This document shows positions 1 through 9,516 of a stretch of DNA of 64,000 nucleotides, in pieces. The DNA is taken from positions 620,001-684,000 of the forward strand of contig BCHX01000008.1 of the NCBI GenBank assembly GCA_001599755.1, written 5' to 3'. The notes below the pieces were generated by a model that did no database searches, had not been told where the DNA came from, and saw only the letters and a program-made list of their open reading frames with translations. Position numbers and translations under genes: made by a program. This DNA comes from Gliomastix tumulicola. Its lineage: Eukaryota; Ascomycota; Sordariomycetes; Hypocreales; Bionectriaceae. Numbering within the stretch: position 1 is the stretch's first letter; every line of letters begins with the position of its first letter.

Positions 1-1
1 G

Positions 2-655
2 CGATACTCAACGGGGCCCTCGGCTACGGGGCCCTGGACCTACAGGGGCCTGCTCATGGCCAAGGAGGGCCGCAGCTTTACCAACCACCCTGGCTATGTC
101 GAGTACAAGGGCCAGCCGTACTTCTTCTACCACAACGGCGCCCTCGACGGGGGCAGCGGATATGCACGGTCCGTCGCCGTCGAGAGCTTCCGGTTCAACT
201 CGGACGGCACGATCCCTCAAATGAGCATGAGCACACAGGGTCCCGCCCAGGTCGGCACGTTGAACCCTTACACCCGTGTCGAGGCCGAGACCATCGCCTG
301 GTCGCGAGGCATCGAGACGGAGACGTGCTCCGAGGGCGGCCTCAATGTCGGCTTTATCAACAATGGCGACTTCATCAAGGTCAAGGGCGTCAACTTCGGC
401 AGCAGCGGCGCGCGGTCCTTCAGCGCCCGCGTGGCCTCGGCGACTACAGGCGGCAACATCGAGCTGCGCGTCGGAGGCGAATCTGGCACTGTGATCGGCA
501 CGTGCCGCGTCCAGAACACAGGAGGCTGGCAGAGCTGGGTGACAATTGGCTGCTCCGTCAGCGGCGCTACGGGTGTTCAGGACTTGTACTTGCGTTTCAC
601 TGGGTCTGGCAGTGACTATCTGTTCAACTTTAACTGGTGGCAGTTTTCTCAGTGA
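2..655 (+). CDS. GH43 glycosidase with C-terminal CBM6 module (5' truncated by window edge)
   Basis: The reading frame is open from base 2 and ends at TGA 653-655, so only the C-terminal part is present; the internal ATG at 56 is not the start. The first ~85 residues resemble the end of a five-bladed GH43 propeller (motifs TNHPGYVEYKG, PYFFYHNG, GYARSVAVE). The rest looks like a CBM6 beta-sandwich: RVEAETIAWS at its start, NNGDFIKVKGVNFG in the middle and FNFNWWQFSQ at the end, the aromatic pair being usual for CBM6 sugar binding. GH43-CBM6 proteins are normally secreted arabinofuranosidases or xylosidases acting on xylan or arabinan. The catalytic acid residues and signal peptide lie outside the window, so activity cannot be judged. 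No intron is visible in this part. Confidence 0.85.
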   Translation, partial: RYSTGPSATGPWTYRGLLMAKEGRSFTNHPGYVEYKGQPYFFYHNGALDGGSGYARSVAVESFRFNSDGTIPQMSMSTQGPAQVGTLNPYTRVEAETIAWSRGIETETCSEGGLNVGFINNGDFIKVKGVNFGSSGARSFSARVASATTGGNIELRVGGESGTVIGTCRVQNTGGWQSWVTIGCSVSGATGVQDLYLRFTGSGSDYLFNFNWWQFSQ

Positions 656-1041
656 GGGCGATTTGTTACGTACTGAGCTGGGGCGGTCTCGAGCTTACGG
701 ATAAAGGGGTATGTTGTAGTTGAATACACTACATGGCTGTCGCTTGCTTGCTTGTCTAGCAGAGATTCGCAGGCATACCCTGCCCCTTTTGAACATCAAC
801 CGCCTCCAATAGGTGACTAAGCAGGATTCTGACCTGGGGTAAGATGGATATAGTAATCTTCTCCAAAACACGCAGGTGAATTTCATGCCCCAGGATTTCT
901 GATGGATGCCTCGGACCAAAAGTGGGCCGTGCTAATGCATGGCATGTGAAAGCGGCATTCTCCAACTCCTCCACCTCTTTCGTCTTGCTACGACGTAATC
1001 TCATACACCGATCCCCTATTCATCAGTAAGAGTAGCATCCA
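656..1041. other. Intergenic, GH43 to mannosyltransferase
   Basis: About 385 bp that should hold the GH43 3' untranslated region and the promoter of the downstream mannosyltransferase gene. I see no further gene or repeat. Confidence 0.6.
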
Positions 1042-2577
1042 ATGGCTCTCAGACGCTCTTCTCGGGCCGTGTTGACCTCAGCCGCCGTGCTCTCGTTGCT
1101 GCTACTGATCTGGTATCGCCATGTCATAGCAGTCACTGATACGGATGGCTTTCCCCGCACTGACAGGCCCTCAAATGAGCACACGCCCCCGAAGGAGGAT
1201 CATGTCGATGTCGATGTCAATGAGAGTCATGTCCAGCCCACCTTCGAGGATGCTCACACGATTGCTTCCGCCGACGAGTTCAGGGACAAGCACTTCCAGC
1301 AGATCCTCAGCCTTCCGGGCATGACAGTCGCCGAGGCTAAGCGCAGCTGCACCTGGACGTCGACGGACAAGGTGAACTTCATGTTTGAGCAAGACGTCGA
1401 TTGGAATCAACAGGAGCGGTCCGACGAGGAGATCAACTTCCGCCGACAGCAGTGGCATGACTTCATCAAGAATGGCCTCATTCCCTACAAGGATGTCGAG
1501 CCTCGCTTTTCCGGCCGAGGCATCGTCCTCCTCGCGGGCAACGGCGACACCTTTTCACGTACCAAAGTCGTCCTTCGTGCCCTCAGACGATTGAACTCGC
1601 CACTGCCCGTGGAGATCCATTACTACGGCGATGAGCTGGACGACGAGAAGAAGGACCAGCTGACGAGCATATACCCCAACACTGTATTCAACGATCTAGC
1701 AGGCGACCACAACCTTATGCCGTCGACGTTCGACGTCTTCCTCATCAACTACCAGTTCAAAACGGCCGCTATCATCAACTCGCGCTGGGCCGAGGTGTTC
1801 CTTCTCGACAGCGACAATATCCCCGTCATCGACCCGGCTGAGCTGTGGAATTCGGATACATATCGCGAGTTCGGAACGATCTTCTGGCCTGATATTGCAC
1901 GCACACGTCCCACCAACCCGGCGTGGGCGATTACAAGCACCGCCTGCAAGATGGACGAGTTCGAGCTTGAGAGCGGGCAGCTACTGGTCGATAAGGCGCG
2001 ATTCTGGTACCACGTGCAGCTGGCAGCCTTCATGAATAACGACAAGGACCGCTACTACGACCAGTTCCTCCTAGGCGACAAAGACACATTCCGATTCGCC
2101 TGGCACGCACTCAGGACGCGGTTCGGTCGACCAAAGCGCTGGTTGACGAGCGTGGGCACCCAGAACGGTGACAAGTACTGCGGCCATTCGTTTGCCCAGC
2201 ACTATCCGGACGACGAGGACGGCCGCATCGCGTTCCTCCACGGCGGGCTGCTCAAGTCGATGTCTCCCGCCGTCATGCGGTGGAATCGCGACGTCAACGG
2301 AGGTATCTTCCGCCATTACAAGCAGGCTGCGTTCGACGAGGATCCCAGTCGTCTCGTTGACGTCGGCATCAAGTGGGAAAGTAACGAAGGTGTACCAGAC
2401 CACCCGCCGGACTACCCGCTCCAGTCCTGCACAGACATCTACGATACTGAAGCGCGCGATATGTGGGAGATCCTCCCCGGTTTCGAGGAGATCTTCCGAA
2501 AAATCGGCGGCTACTGGCCCGTCGATGATGCCGATAAACAACAACAAGAGATGGATTCAACGCCCTCTAACCAATGA
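1042..2577 (+). CDS. GT71-type alpha-mannosyltransferase (MNN1/MNN2 family)
   Basis: Intronless, 511 residues. The layout is that of a Golgi type II membrane glycosyltransferase: a short basic cytosolic tail, one hydrophobic anchor (~residues 10-28), a low-complexity acidic stem (~35-85), then the catalytic domain. The domain carries GRGIVLLAGNG (~158-168), IHYYGDELDD (~193-202) and the metal/nucleotide-sugar DxD motif as DSDN at residues 256-259, inside EVFLLDSDNIPV. It also has GIFRHYKQ-type sequence near the C-terminus. These match the Mannosyltran3/MNN family, which adds alpha-1,2- or alpha-1,3-mannose from GDP-mannose to N- or O-glycans in the Golgi. Linkage specificity cannot be read from sequence. 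It converges on the regulator at 2636-5150 with only 58 bp between stop codons. The ATG at 1042 is chosen because the anchor follows immediately. Confidence 0.88.
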   Translation: MALRRSSRAVLTSAAVLSLLLLIWYRHVIAVTDTDGFPRTDRPSNEHTPPKEDHVDVDVNESHVQPTFEDAHTIASADEFRDKHFQQILSLPGMTVAEAKRSCTWTSTDKVNFMFEQDVDWNQQERSDEEINFRRQQWHDFIKNGLIPYKDVEPRFSGRGIVLLAGNGDTFSRTKVVLRALRRLNSPLPVEIHYYGDELDDEKKDQLTSIYPNTVFNDLAGDHNLMPSTFDVFLINYQFKTAAIINSRWAEVFLLDSDNIPVIDPAELWNSDTYREFGTIFWPDIARTRPTNPAWAITSTACKMDEFELESGQLLVDKARFWYHVQLAAFMNNDKDRYYDQFLLGDKDTFRFAWHALRTRFGRPKRWLTSVGTQNGDKYCGHSFAQHYPDDEDGRIAFLHGGLLKSMSPAVMRWNRDVNGGIFRHYKQAAFDEDPSRLVDVGIKWESNEGVPDHPPDYPLQSCTDIYDTEARDMWEILPGFEEIFRKIGGYWPVDDADKQQQEMDSTPSNQ

Positions 2578-2635
2578 TGTTGTCTCGCTTCTCTACAAAT
2601 ACATGAAGCATATCAGAAACATGCCTAGAAAGTCT

Positions 2636-5102
2636 TCAAGGAACAACAACAGCATCCCACCCCCATTCCCCCCTCAGACTCGACACAATCCACTCCGTCG
2701 ACCAACCCGACACCCGCTGCACGCCCTTCAACAGTCCCTCCAGCACAAACCGCTGCCCCTTGTCCTCGAAGCACAGACCCGCAAGGTGTAGCGGCTGCTT
2801 CATGTGCATCTGCGAGGCGTCGTTGCCGGGCTGCAGCCCCAGGCAGATGCTGCAGATCTTCTCGGCGTGCTCGTCGATCTCCTGCGAGACCTGGCGGTAG
2901 GCGGCGAGGCGGCGGGACGCGAAGCGGGAGATGGACTCGGAGGGGGACGAGGTGAGGGGCTTGTGGAGGAGGAGGCAGATCTGGATGAAGTGGTAGAGGA
3001 CGGTGGCCGTGGAGGCCATGAAGCTGCTGTAGCAGAGCGTGGGGAAGGAGACCTTGACGGCGTCATCTTGGCCAGCGTCACTGATGGTGGAAATTGCGCT
3101 GACGGTGAGAGCTCGGTTCTCGCCTCCAGGGCGTGGGAGCGCGGCAAAGGGCTTGAAGGTGTAGGGCAGGAGGTCTTCCCAGTCGCGGAGATGTTGTCTG
3201 ATGATGTGCCACGCCTCCGGGTCCATGGATGGCAGATCTTGGGGCGTGACTCCCCGGTCTCTCTCGGATACGCTGCCGTTGCTGTCCTCGACGGCCACGT
3301 ATGTGAGGGCTCGGAGGATGATCCAGATCAGGGTGCGGCAGGCGACAGTCTCCGTCATCGGCGCAGGGTCCTCGTCAAAGCCATCCCTGGCACCGCAGAG
3401 CGACTCAGGTACGAGAACCCCATCGACGCTTCGGAGAGGCAGCCCCGCCGCCTTCCAGAGGTATTGATCCTGGGTGTTGAGTCGTGGGGTGGTCCGCTCC
3501 GTGTATGCCTGGCTGTAGTCGACGATGGCGATGTTCCAGAAGGAAGCTCGCCAGGCTTGGGCGGTCTCGAGACTCCGTGTTGGTCCTCCATTGCTCGAAC
3601 TTTGGCCGGGCAGATGTTCTTTGAGGAGATATTGTGCTCCGCTCATGTGGCTAGTTGTTGACGTGTTAGCTTGTGTATAGAACATAATGTACAAAAGACA
3701 ATGTGATCCTACCTGAGTATCTCAATCTTGCGATTATCGAGCGACTCGTAGAGCAAGAAGATGGTGACAGCAGCCAAGAGATCATCCAGAGACTTCTTGT
3801 ACTGGGAATTCCTAGAATCAGTCCGTTGTCGCTTCCGCGGGGACGAGCCTCCAGAGTCAATGAGCGTCTCTACCCGCAGCGACCGTGACCCAGGCGTGAC
3901 ACGAGATGACGGTGACTCGGCAAGAAGAGTGCCGTTGCGCAGACTCTGAAGCAGCTCCATCATCTGGGTGATGGCCTTGTCGTAGAAGCTCGCCGCGCGG
4001 TAGAACCACTCTCTGTTGGGGATGTGGCAGTAATACTGGTCAAGACACGACGGGGTTGCCGGCCAGCCCCTTCCTGCGATGGTGGGTGACATTGGTGCGG
4101 CGCTATTCTCCTTCCTCGTGTTGGCGAATTGCTTGGCCGAGAGGGCGGCGACGAGATTCCGTAGCAATGTGCTCTCCAGCGCTCTGACAGGGACGGCATG
4201 GCCGAAATATCGCTGGATGTCGAAGATGTCTAGACACGGGCTGATGTGCTGCGAGAAGTGCTGGATGAGATGGGCAGTCTCAGAGTCGACGTCGTCGCTC
4301 TGCGAGTCTCGGGACTGTGCATCGGAGTCCCGTCTCGAGTCAGGCAGCGGGTGTCTTGGGGAGTCGGGGATGCTCTCAGAGCCGATGGGCGTATACCATG
4401 AGAGGGTTGTAGGCGCGAGCGAGTCGTGAGAGTCGTTGATGAGGTGTGCATTGGGGATCCAGCCGCAGCAATTGTTCGGCTGGCGGTAGTACTCCCCGGG
4501 GTCAATGTCGAAGAAGACGGCATCGAAATCCGACCCCGACAGACTGTCCAGGTCGCCCAGGAAGCCCACCGATCCATCATCCGCAATCTGAGACGCGCCA
4601 TCCGTATGTGACGTGTCCACGAACGCCGGCGTCGTAGAGACGGTGTGCACTTCAGACGAGGTCTCATGAGCCAGTGTAGCCGCATCGTCAGCGCCCGTGT
4701 TGGACGACGACGAGCTCGGGGCGTAGCCGGCGGATGCCCGGATATGGGGCAGCGTGTCCCTGTGTCCCTGGTGATGCTGACTATGATGACTGTGCGTCGC
4801 CGGCGGTGACTGCTCAGGGTACTTCTCGCGCAGGAAAGCGCCCTGGTCGACGAACGTGCGCACTCTGTTGTAACCGGGACATGTCTGCTGAGACGCCTCG
4901 CAGCGCGAGCAGCCAGGCAGTCTCTTGTCACACTGCAAGCCCGATTGAATTGTGGTCAGATCTCACTTCCGTATCCGGCGGTGGAGGGGAAGAAAAGGGC
5001 GAAGGGGAGGGATGGCAGGACAAGAAACGGAGCCGGGAATGACGATACCTTGACGCGTCTCTTCCGACAGGTGACGCAGGGGACGCTCGCTGTGTCAGCC
5101 GG

Positions 5103-5133
<31 letters not shown>

Positions 5134-5150
5134 GTCGCCACGCTGCTCAT
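2636..5150 (-). CDS. Zn2Cys6 (Gal4-type) transcription factor
   Basis: Three exons: 5150-5049, 4932-3713 and 3650-2636, summing to 778 residues in frame. The first intron (5048-4933) falls inside the zinc cluster. Splicing restores six cysteines at residues 25, 28, 35, 42, 45 and 52 (CxxC-x6-C-x6-C-xx-C-x6-C), the binuclear zinc DNA-binding motif of fungal Gal4-class regulators. The second intron (3712-3651) restores the EILSHMSGAQYLL junction. A run of nine alanines (residues 8-16) precedes the cluster. A basic stretch (RKRQR, SPRKRQRTDS region) lies in the middle, and the long C-terminal helical region resembles the fungal-specific transcription factor domain (PF11951-like). It is nuclear by inference. 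Targets are unknown; the neighbouring MOSC gene is divergent and shares its promoter region. An in-frame ATG at 5201 would add 17 residues. Confidence 0.85.
5104..5130 (+). repeat. (GCT)9 trinucleotide repeat, encoding polyalanine on the minus strand
   Basis: Nine perfect GCT units in exon 1 of the Zn2Cys6 regulator, read on the minus strand as AGC shifted to GCN alanine codons (residues 8-16). Such tracts vary in length between strains. Confidence 0.9.
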
Positions 5151-5788
5151 GTTTGCCAGAAATCGAACGGACGAATGTGCTCTCCCGTATTTCCAACGCA
5201 AACGCCACCTACGTGCGTCGTTCGACTTTGGTAAGAGAAAAGAGAAGGGAGGGTCAGGAACGGATCAGATCATGCGAAGGGGCTGGGGCTGGGCCTTCCA
5301 ATCAAAAAGGAGGTAATAAGCAACGAAGTCTGGACTCCGACCCCGCTCCAGCAGCAGAAAGCAAGGGATGGGATGAGACTCGGGCGTCAGACTAGACTAT
5401 AAGCGGCATCTCGGAGCGAGCTCTGGTCTCCCCCTCGCACGAAATTGCCTCATACAACACGGAAGCCAACGTCACGTCAGACCGCAGAATTCCCCCCCGC
5501 CGCCGCCACTCACTCGCGCGCACGCACGCACGCACGCGCCTTCGATATTGATTCCGTTTCGTTCCAGATAGCCCCGAGTGCGACGTGCATGAGCGAGACG
5601 ACACTACCTGGCGTCCAGGGTTCATTCCGTCCAGGGCACGAGGACCCCTATTCGTCTGTCTCCTCACCGAACAGACGCAGGGACCAGCAGCCCGGCCACG
5701 CTGCTCCGGCCGGCGATGGAGCAGCGGCCTGCGCCTCAGCGAGCCGCGGGGGAGGCAGGCCGGAAGGAGATGAGGATACAGAGGGTGA
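5151..5788. promoter_or_regulatory. Divergent intergenic region between the transcription factor and the MOSC gene
   Basis: About 640 bp holding the start region of both genes. A GCAC/CGCA microsatellite lies at about 5513-5540. An ATG at 5589 opens a frame rich in Ser, Gly and Ala that may be the first exon of the MOSC gene, but no splice pair was decisive. No clear TATA box is visible. Confidence 0.4.
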
Positions 5789-6905
5789 GGAGAAGATCCA
5801 ACCAACCCAACCCCTACCCCAGTACCTGCCAGGTATGCTAATACCCCCGGTGAACCGCAGCTCTTCATCTACCCCATCAAGTCCATCCTCCCCCTCGAGG
5901 TGTCGATGGCCGAGATTACGAGCGAGGGCTTCCGCTTCGACCGCCAGTATCTCGTCGTCAAAGCTCCACAGAACGCCTCGCAGCGCCTGGTGGAGCATCT
6001 CACCATCAAGACCACACACAGGCTCGCCCTCTTCCAGCCGTCCATCAACGACGACTGGTCCGAGCTCACCGTCCGGTGCACAAACAGGGCATTGCGGCCG
6101 TCGGACCAGACGAGCGTCATCACCCTCCCGCTCAGCCCTTCCCCGCTGGCAGGGGTCCAGGCACGGTCCTTTGATGTCAACATCTTCGGCACCACGGCTG
6201 TAGGGCTTGACATGGGAGACGGGCCGGCGTCGTTCTTCAGCACACATCTACAGGTGCCATCTAGGTTGCTCTTCATCTCAGGGAAGGGGAGGCGGGAGAT
6301 CCCCGGCATCGCATATATCCCGCAGCAGCTCGCCTCGTTGACGGTGAACACAAACTCAGGCGGGGATCTCCAGCCACAGAGGATCAGGTTCGCCGACGCC
6401 GCGCCGTTCCTCGTCACGTCGACGGCCTCGGAAGTAGAGGCTCGCTCGAGACTGCCCAACGCCACGAGAAACGAAGACGTCATTATCCGCTTCCGTCCCA
6501 ACATCCACGTCGACGTGGGGTCTCACGGCCGGCCCTATGAGGAGGACGAGTGGAGAGAGCTCGTCGTGTCAGGTGCCCAGGGCGAAGAAGAGGATCCCAA
6601 GGCGACGATTCGCTGCGTCTTTGCCACGCCGCGGTGCCTCAGTCTCAACGTGGACCTTAACACAGGCACGAGGGCCTACAAGGAGAACCAGCTCTACGGG
6701 CTGTTGGCAAAGGACAGACGCGTCAACAAAGCGTTCCCCCGTACGTGTGTCCCATACTCGGTAACACCAAAGTTTCTTCGTCACTAACTGATCTCCAGAT
6801 AAGCCGGTATTCGGCCAGTACGCGTTCGCTGCACCAAACGGCGCGACGATTCGCGTCGGAGACGTTGTTCGAGTAACGGAGCGAGCCGGGGAAGAGAAGG
6901 GATAA
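5789..6905 (+). CDS. MOSC-domain protein (mARC / molybdenum-cofactor sulfurase C-terminal type), 5' exon unresolved
   Basis: The MOSC N-terminal beta-barrel domain is recognisable from LFIYPIKSILPLEV (codons from 5861) and GFRFDRQYLVV. The MOSC domain follows with IRFRPNIHVD, EDEWRELVV and a conserved cysteine motif TPRCLSLNVDLNTG (Cys codon 6635-6637), equivalent to the molybdenum-ligand cysteine of mARC proteins. An intron at 6740-6799 removes an early in-frame stop and joins KAFP to HKPVFGQYA, then VGDVVRV, ending with TAA 6903-6905. Family members are molybdenum-cofactor enzymes that reduce N-hydroxylated substrates, usually with cytochrome b5 partners. The frame is closed by a stop at 5786-5788 and has no ATG before the domain, so an upstream exon must exist. 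ATG 5589 is in a frame that could be spliced on with several GT/AG pairs. Confidence 0.8.
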
Positions 6906-7056
6906 CGAGCGGGGATGAAACTCACGAACTACCTATCTACCTATATCACATACCCTTTGTTCATATCTACTGCAAGGAGTTGGGGTTGTCTGTTGGAATA
7001 ACTTAAAGAATCTCTCCACATCTCAAAATGCGTCTCCTATAATACCATGCAGAGTA
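6906..7056. other. Short intergenic region
   Basis: About 150 bp between the MOSC stop codon and the catalase relic. Nothing recognised. Confidence 0.5.
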
Positions 7057-7830
7057 TTATGGTATGTGCGTACCGTTGGTAGGCGCCCCGTTGTCCTCGC
7101 TGAAAGCAGCGTTTTCCATGCCGTTCGCTGCACGGGCCGGGTTATCCTTGCCGCCCATGCCGTTATGGCAACCGTTAAAGACAAGGTTCCGAATCCCATC
7201 ATACCCAATGACAGCAGTTGCCTTTTCAAGCCTGATGTCAAGATCGTCTAAGACCTCACGAAAGATGGCAATCTGTCTCTTGATGATCTCCTCTTCGCGG
7301 CAGGTACTCATATGACCTGCCACGTATGAAGCGGTCCTTTGCAGCATCGTCAAAGACTCTCTCCCGCAAGGCCCGAGGCTGGACAAAGTCTTCAAGCCAG
7401 ATCTCCGAGAGAAAGCTGATGGCCTTGCCAGTGAATTCGCTGTGCGTCTTGTCGAGGTTGACGCTGCAGGTGCGGAACTTGATCAGCTTGATGGAGGAGA
7501 CGTAGTTCGGCCGTGAGCCTTGGTTGTAGAAGGCCATGGGCCCGTCGCGCTGGAAGTTGGCAGCGTGGTAGCATGTCTTTGGGGCGTTGACTGGGAGTTG
7601 CTGATAGTATGGTCTGCAAGCAAACATCCCAGCTAGGGAACTCGCCACGCTCAATGGCTTCATACAAGTCGTTCTGATTCGCATCGGCGAACGTCGTGCA
7701 GATTCTTCTTGAGTCAGGAAACCGGTACCTTGTCGCGACTTGACGTGGATCGCGTCATGACATTCACTGCATATGTCCGTTTTGGGCATTCATCAGCGAA
7801 CACCGCCTCGCTCACGCTGCCTGGATACAG
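7057..7830 (-). pseudogene. Catalase pseudogene (C-terminal half, several frameshifts)
   Basis: Reading from high to low coordinates on the minus strand, successive catalase landmarks appear in alternating frames: HVKSRQGTGFLTQEE; then DLYEAIERGEFPSWDVC in another frame; then YYQQLPVNAPK and NFQRDGPMAFYNQGSRPNY back in the first frame; then FDDAAKDRF; then after another shift VAGHMSTCREEEIIKRQIAIF and RLEKATAVIGYDG. These are in normal catalase order. However, the stretch between the PSWDVC region and YYQQLP, which should hold the proximal heme-tyrosine region, is almost entirely missing, and the N-terminal half with the catalytic His and Asn is absent. At least three frame disruptions plus a deletion mean no functional catalase can be made. 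The relic ends at TAG/TGA around 7057. It sits between intact MOSC and MFS genes. Confidence 0.85.
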
Positions 7831-8033
7831 TAATTTATGACGAGGAGGTTAAAGCGAATAGACATTGGTTGTCTTTCACGACACAGAGATCAGTTCTTCG
7901 TCAAGTTAAAACAACGAGACCGCGGAATATAAGGCGATGAAACTGATCAATAGGGGAAAGATGAAATGGCTCGCCATCGACAGAAGGTGCCATACCAAAA
8001 CTCGACGACCTCCACGGCTGCTCAAACTCCACT

Positions 8034-9516
8034 ATGGCATCGCAACAGAGTGAACCAAAATCCGCGGCGTCTTGTCGACTCCCAGATGTTCAGCAAGGCG
8101 ACAGACGTACTAACGGCGAGAACCGAGCCTTGGAAACTGATGAACAAGATGGAGGCTATGGCTGGGTCTGTGTCATTTGCCAGCTCCTCATCACCGCAAG
8201 CACCTGGGGTGTGAATGGGGTAAGCCAGCAGTAACTCTGAGGCATCTTAGAGAATGATGCTAACCTCTTTCTTCACAGTCATTTGGCGTATACCTGTCAC
8301 ATTACCTCTCTACAAACGCATACCCTGCCACCAGCGAGACCTCATATTCCTTCATTGGGGGCTTGTCCCAGTCTCAAATCACCCTCATCGCCCCTCTCGT
8401 GACCTATTCGACAAAGACACTCGGGACAAAACCTACGCTGTTCATCGGGGTTGTCTTTGAAACTGCCGGACTTGTGGCTGCAAGCTTTGCCACCGAAGCC
8501 TGGCATCTCTACCTCACTCAGGGGTTGTTATTCGGATGGGGTTGCTCATTCCTCTACATCGGCACCATTGGGATCATCCCGCAGTGGTACACGAAGCGGA
8601 GAGGCGTGGCAAACGGGATCACCGCTGCAGGGAGCGGCATAGGCGGTCTTGTCTACAGCCTTGCGAGCGACGCGATGATCACGTCTCTCGGCGTGGGCTG
8701 GTCGTTTCGCATCACGGCTATCTGTGCCGCCACCATCAACGTCATCTGTGCTCTTCTCATCCGGGACAGAAACAAACAGATCAACCCGGAACAGCACGGC
8801 TTTAACATTCGCCTCCTCAGACGACCAGAGCTTCTATGGATCATTGTCTGGGCAGCGTTCAGTATTCTGGGGTATACCATTGTACTCTTCTCGATCCCGA
8901 ACAATGCCCTCCAGATCGGTCTCTCATCTCGTCAAGGCTCGATACTTGGCGCTTTGGTCAATATGGGCATGGCCATCGGGAGACCACTTGTAGGTTTTCT
9001 CAGTGACAGGTTCGGCAGGGTGAAGGTAGTCTTGTTAGCTACCTTGCTAGCCGGTGTGTTCTGTCTCGGTCTTTGGACGACAGGGACGACATACTCAATC
9101 TTACTCGGCTTTTCAATCCTCGGAGGAACGGTGGTTGGTACAAGTTGGGCAGTAAGTTGGAAGAGGACTCTGACCCGACACTGCGGTGATATCAGTTAAC
9201 TAACAAGAAGTGCAGTCCATCGCACCACTTTTGGCCGATGCCTTGGGGACGAAACTCTTGCCCTCTGCCCTCTCTATAGTGTGGACGTTGATATCTTTCC
9301 CATCATGCGGTCAGTCGCCCGGCCATGTGTCGAGGACTTGTTGCTCACTGTCAAACAGTTGCCGAAGCCATAGCACTCGTCCTGCGCGAGGCCCATGCTG
9401 GTCAAAGCTACCTCTACGTTCAGATCTTTTCAGGAGCCGTCTTCATTTGCAGCGCCCTCTGCCTTGGTCCGCTGTGGCTCCGGGTGGAGATGTGCCCGCC
9501 GCATAAGCCAACTTGA
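8034..9516 (+). CDS. MFS transporter, monocarboxylate (MCT)-like
   Basis: Four exons: 8034-8219, 8279-9151, 9216-9309 and 9359-9516, giving 436 residues in frame. Introns are 59, 64 and 49 bp, with CTAAC branch sites near 8260 and 9209. The protein opens with a short soluble tail and the MCT signature DGGYGWVCVICQLL, then WGVNGSFGVYLSHYLS, about 12 predicted membrane helices, and the loop GFLSDRFGRVKVV typical of the second half of MFS proteins. Fungal homologues are plasma-membrane proteins annotated as monocarboxylate or riboflavin transporters; the substrate cannot be assigned here. The assembled protein is at the short end for the family but has no visible gap. The ATG at 8034 is selected because it leads straight into the signature; the ATG at 7966 is in another frame. 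Confidence 0.88.

Noticed and set aside
2804..3661. 285-codon plus-strand open frame
   Set aside because: Antisense to exon 3 of the Zn2Cys6 regulator; no family features.
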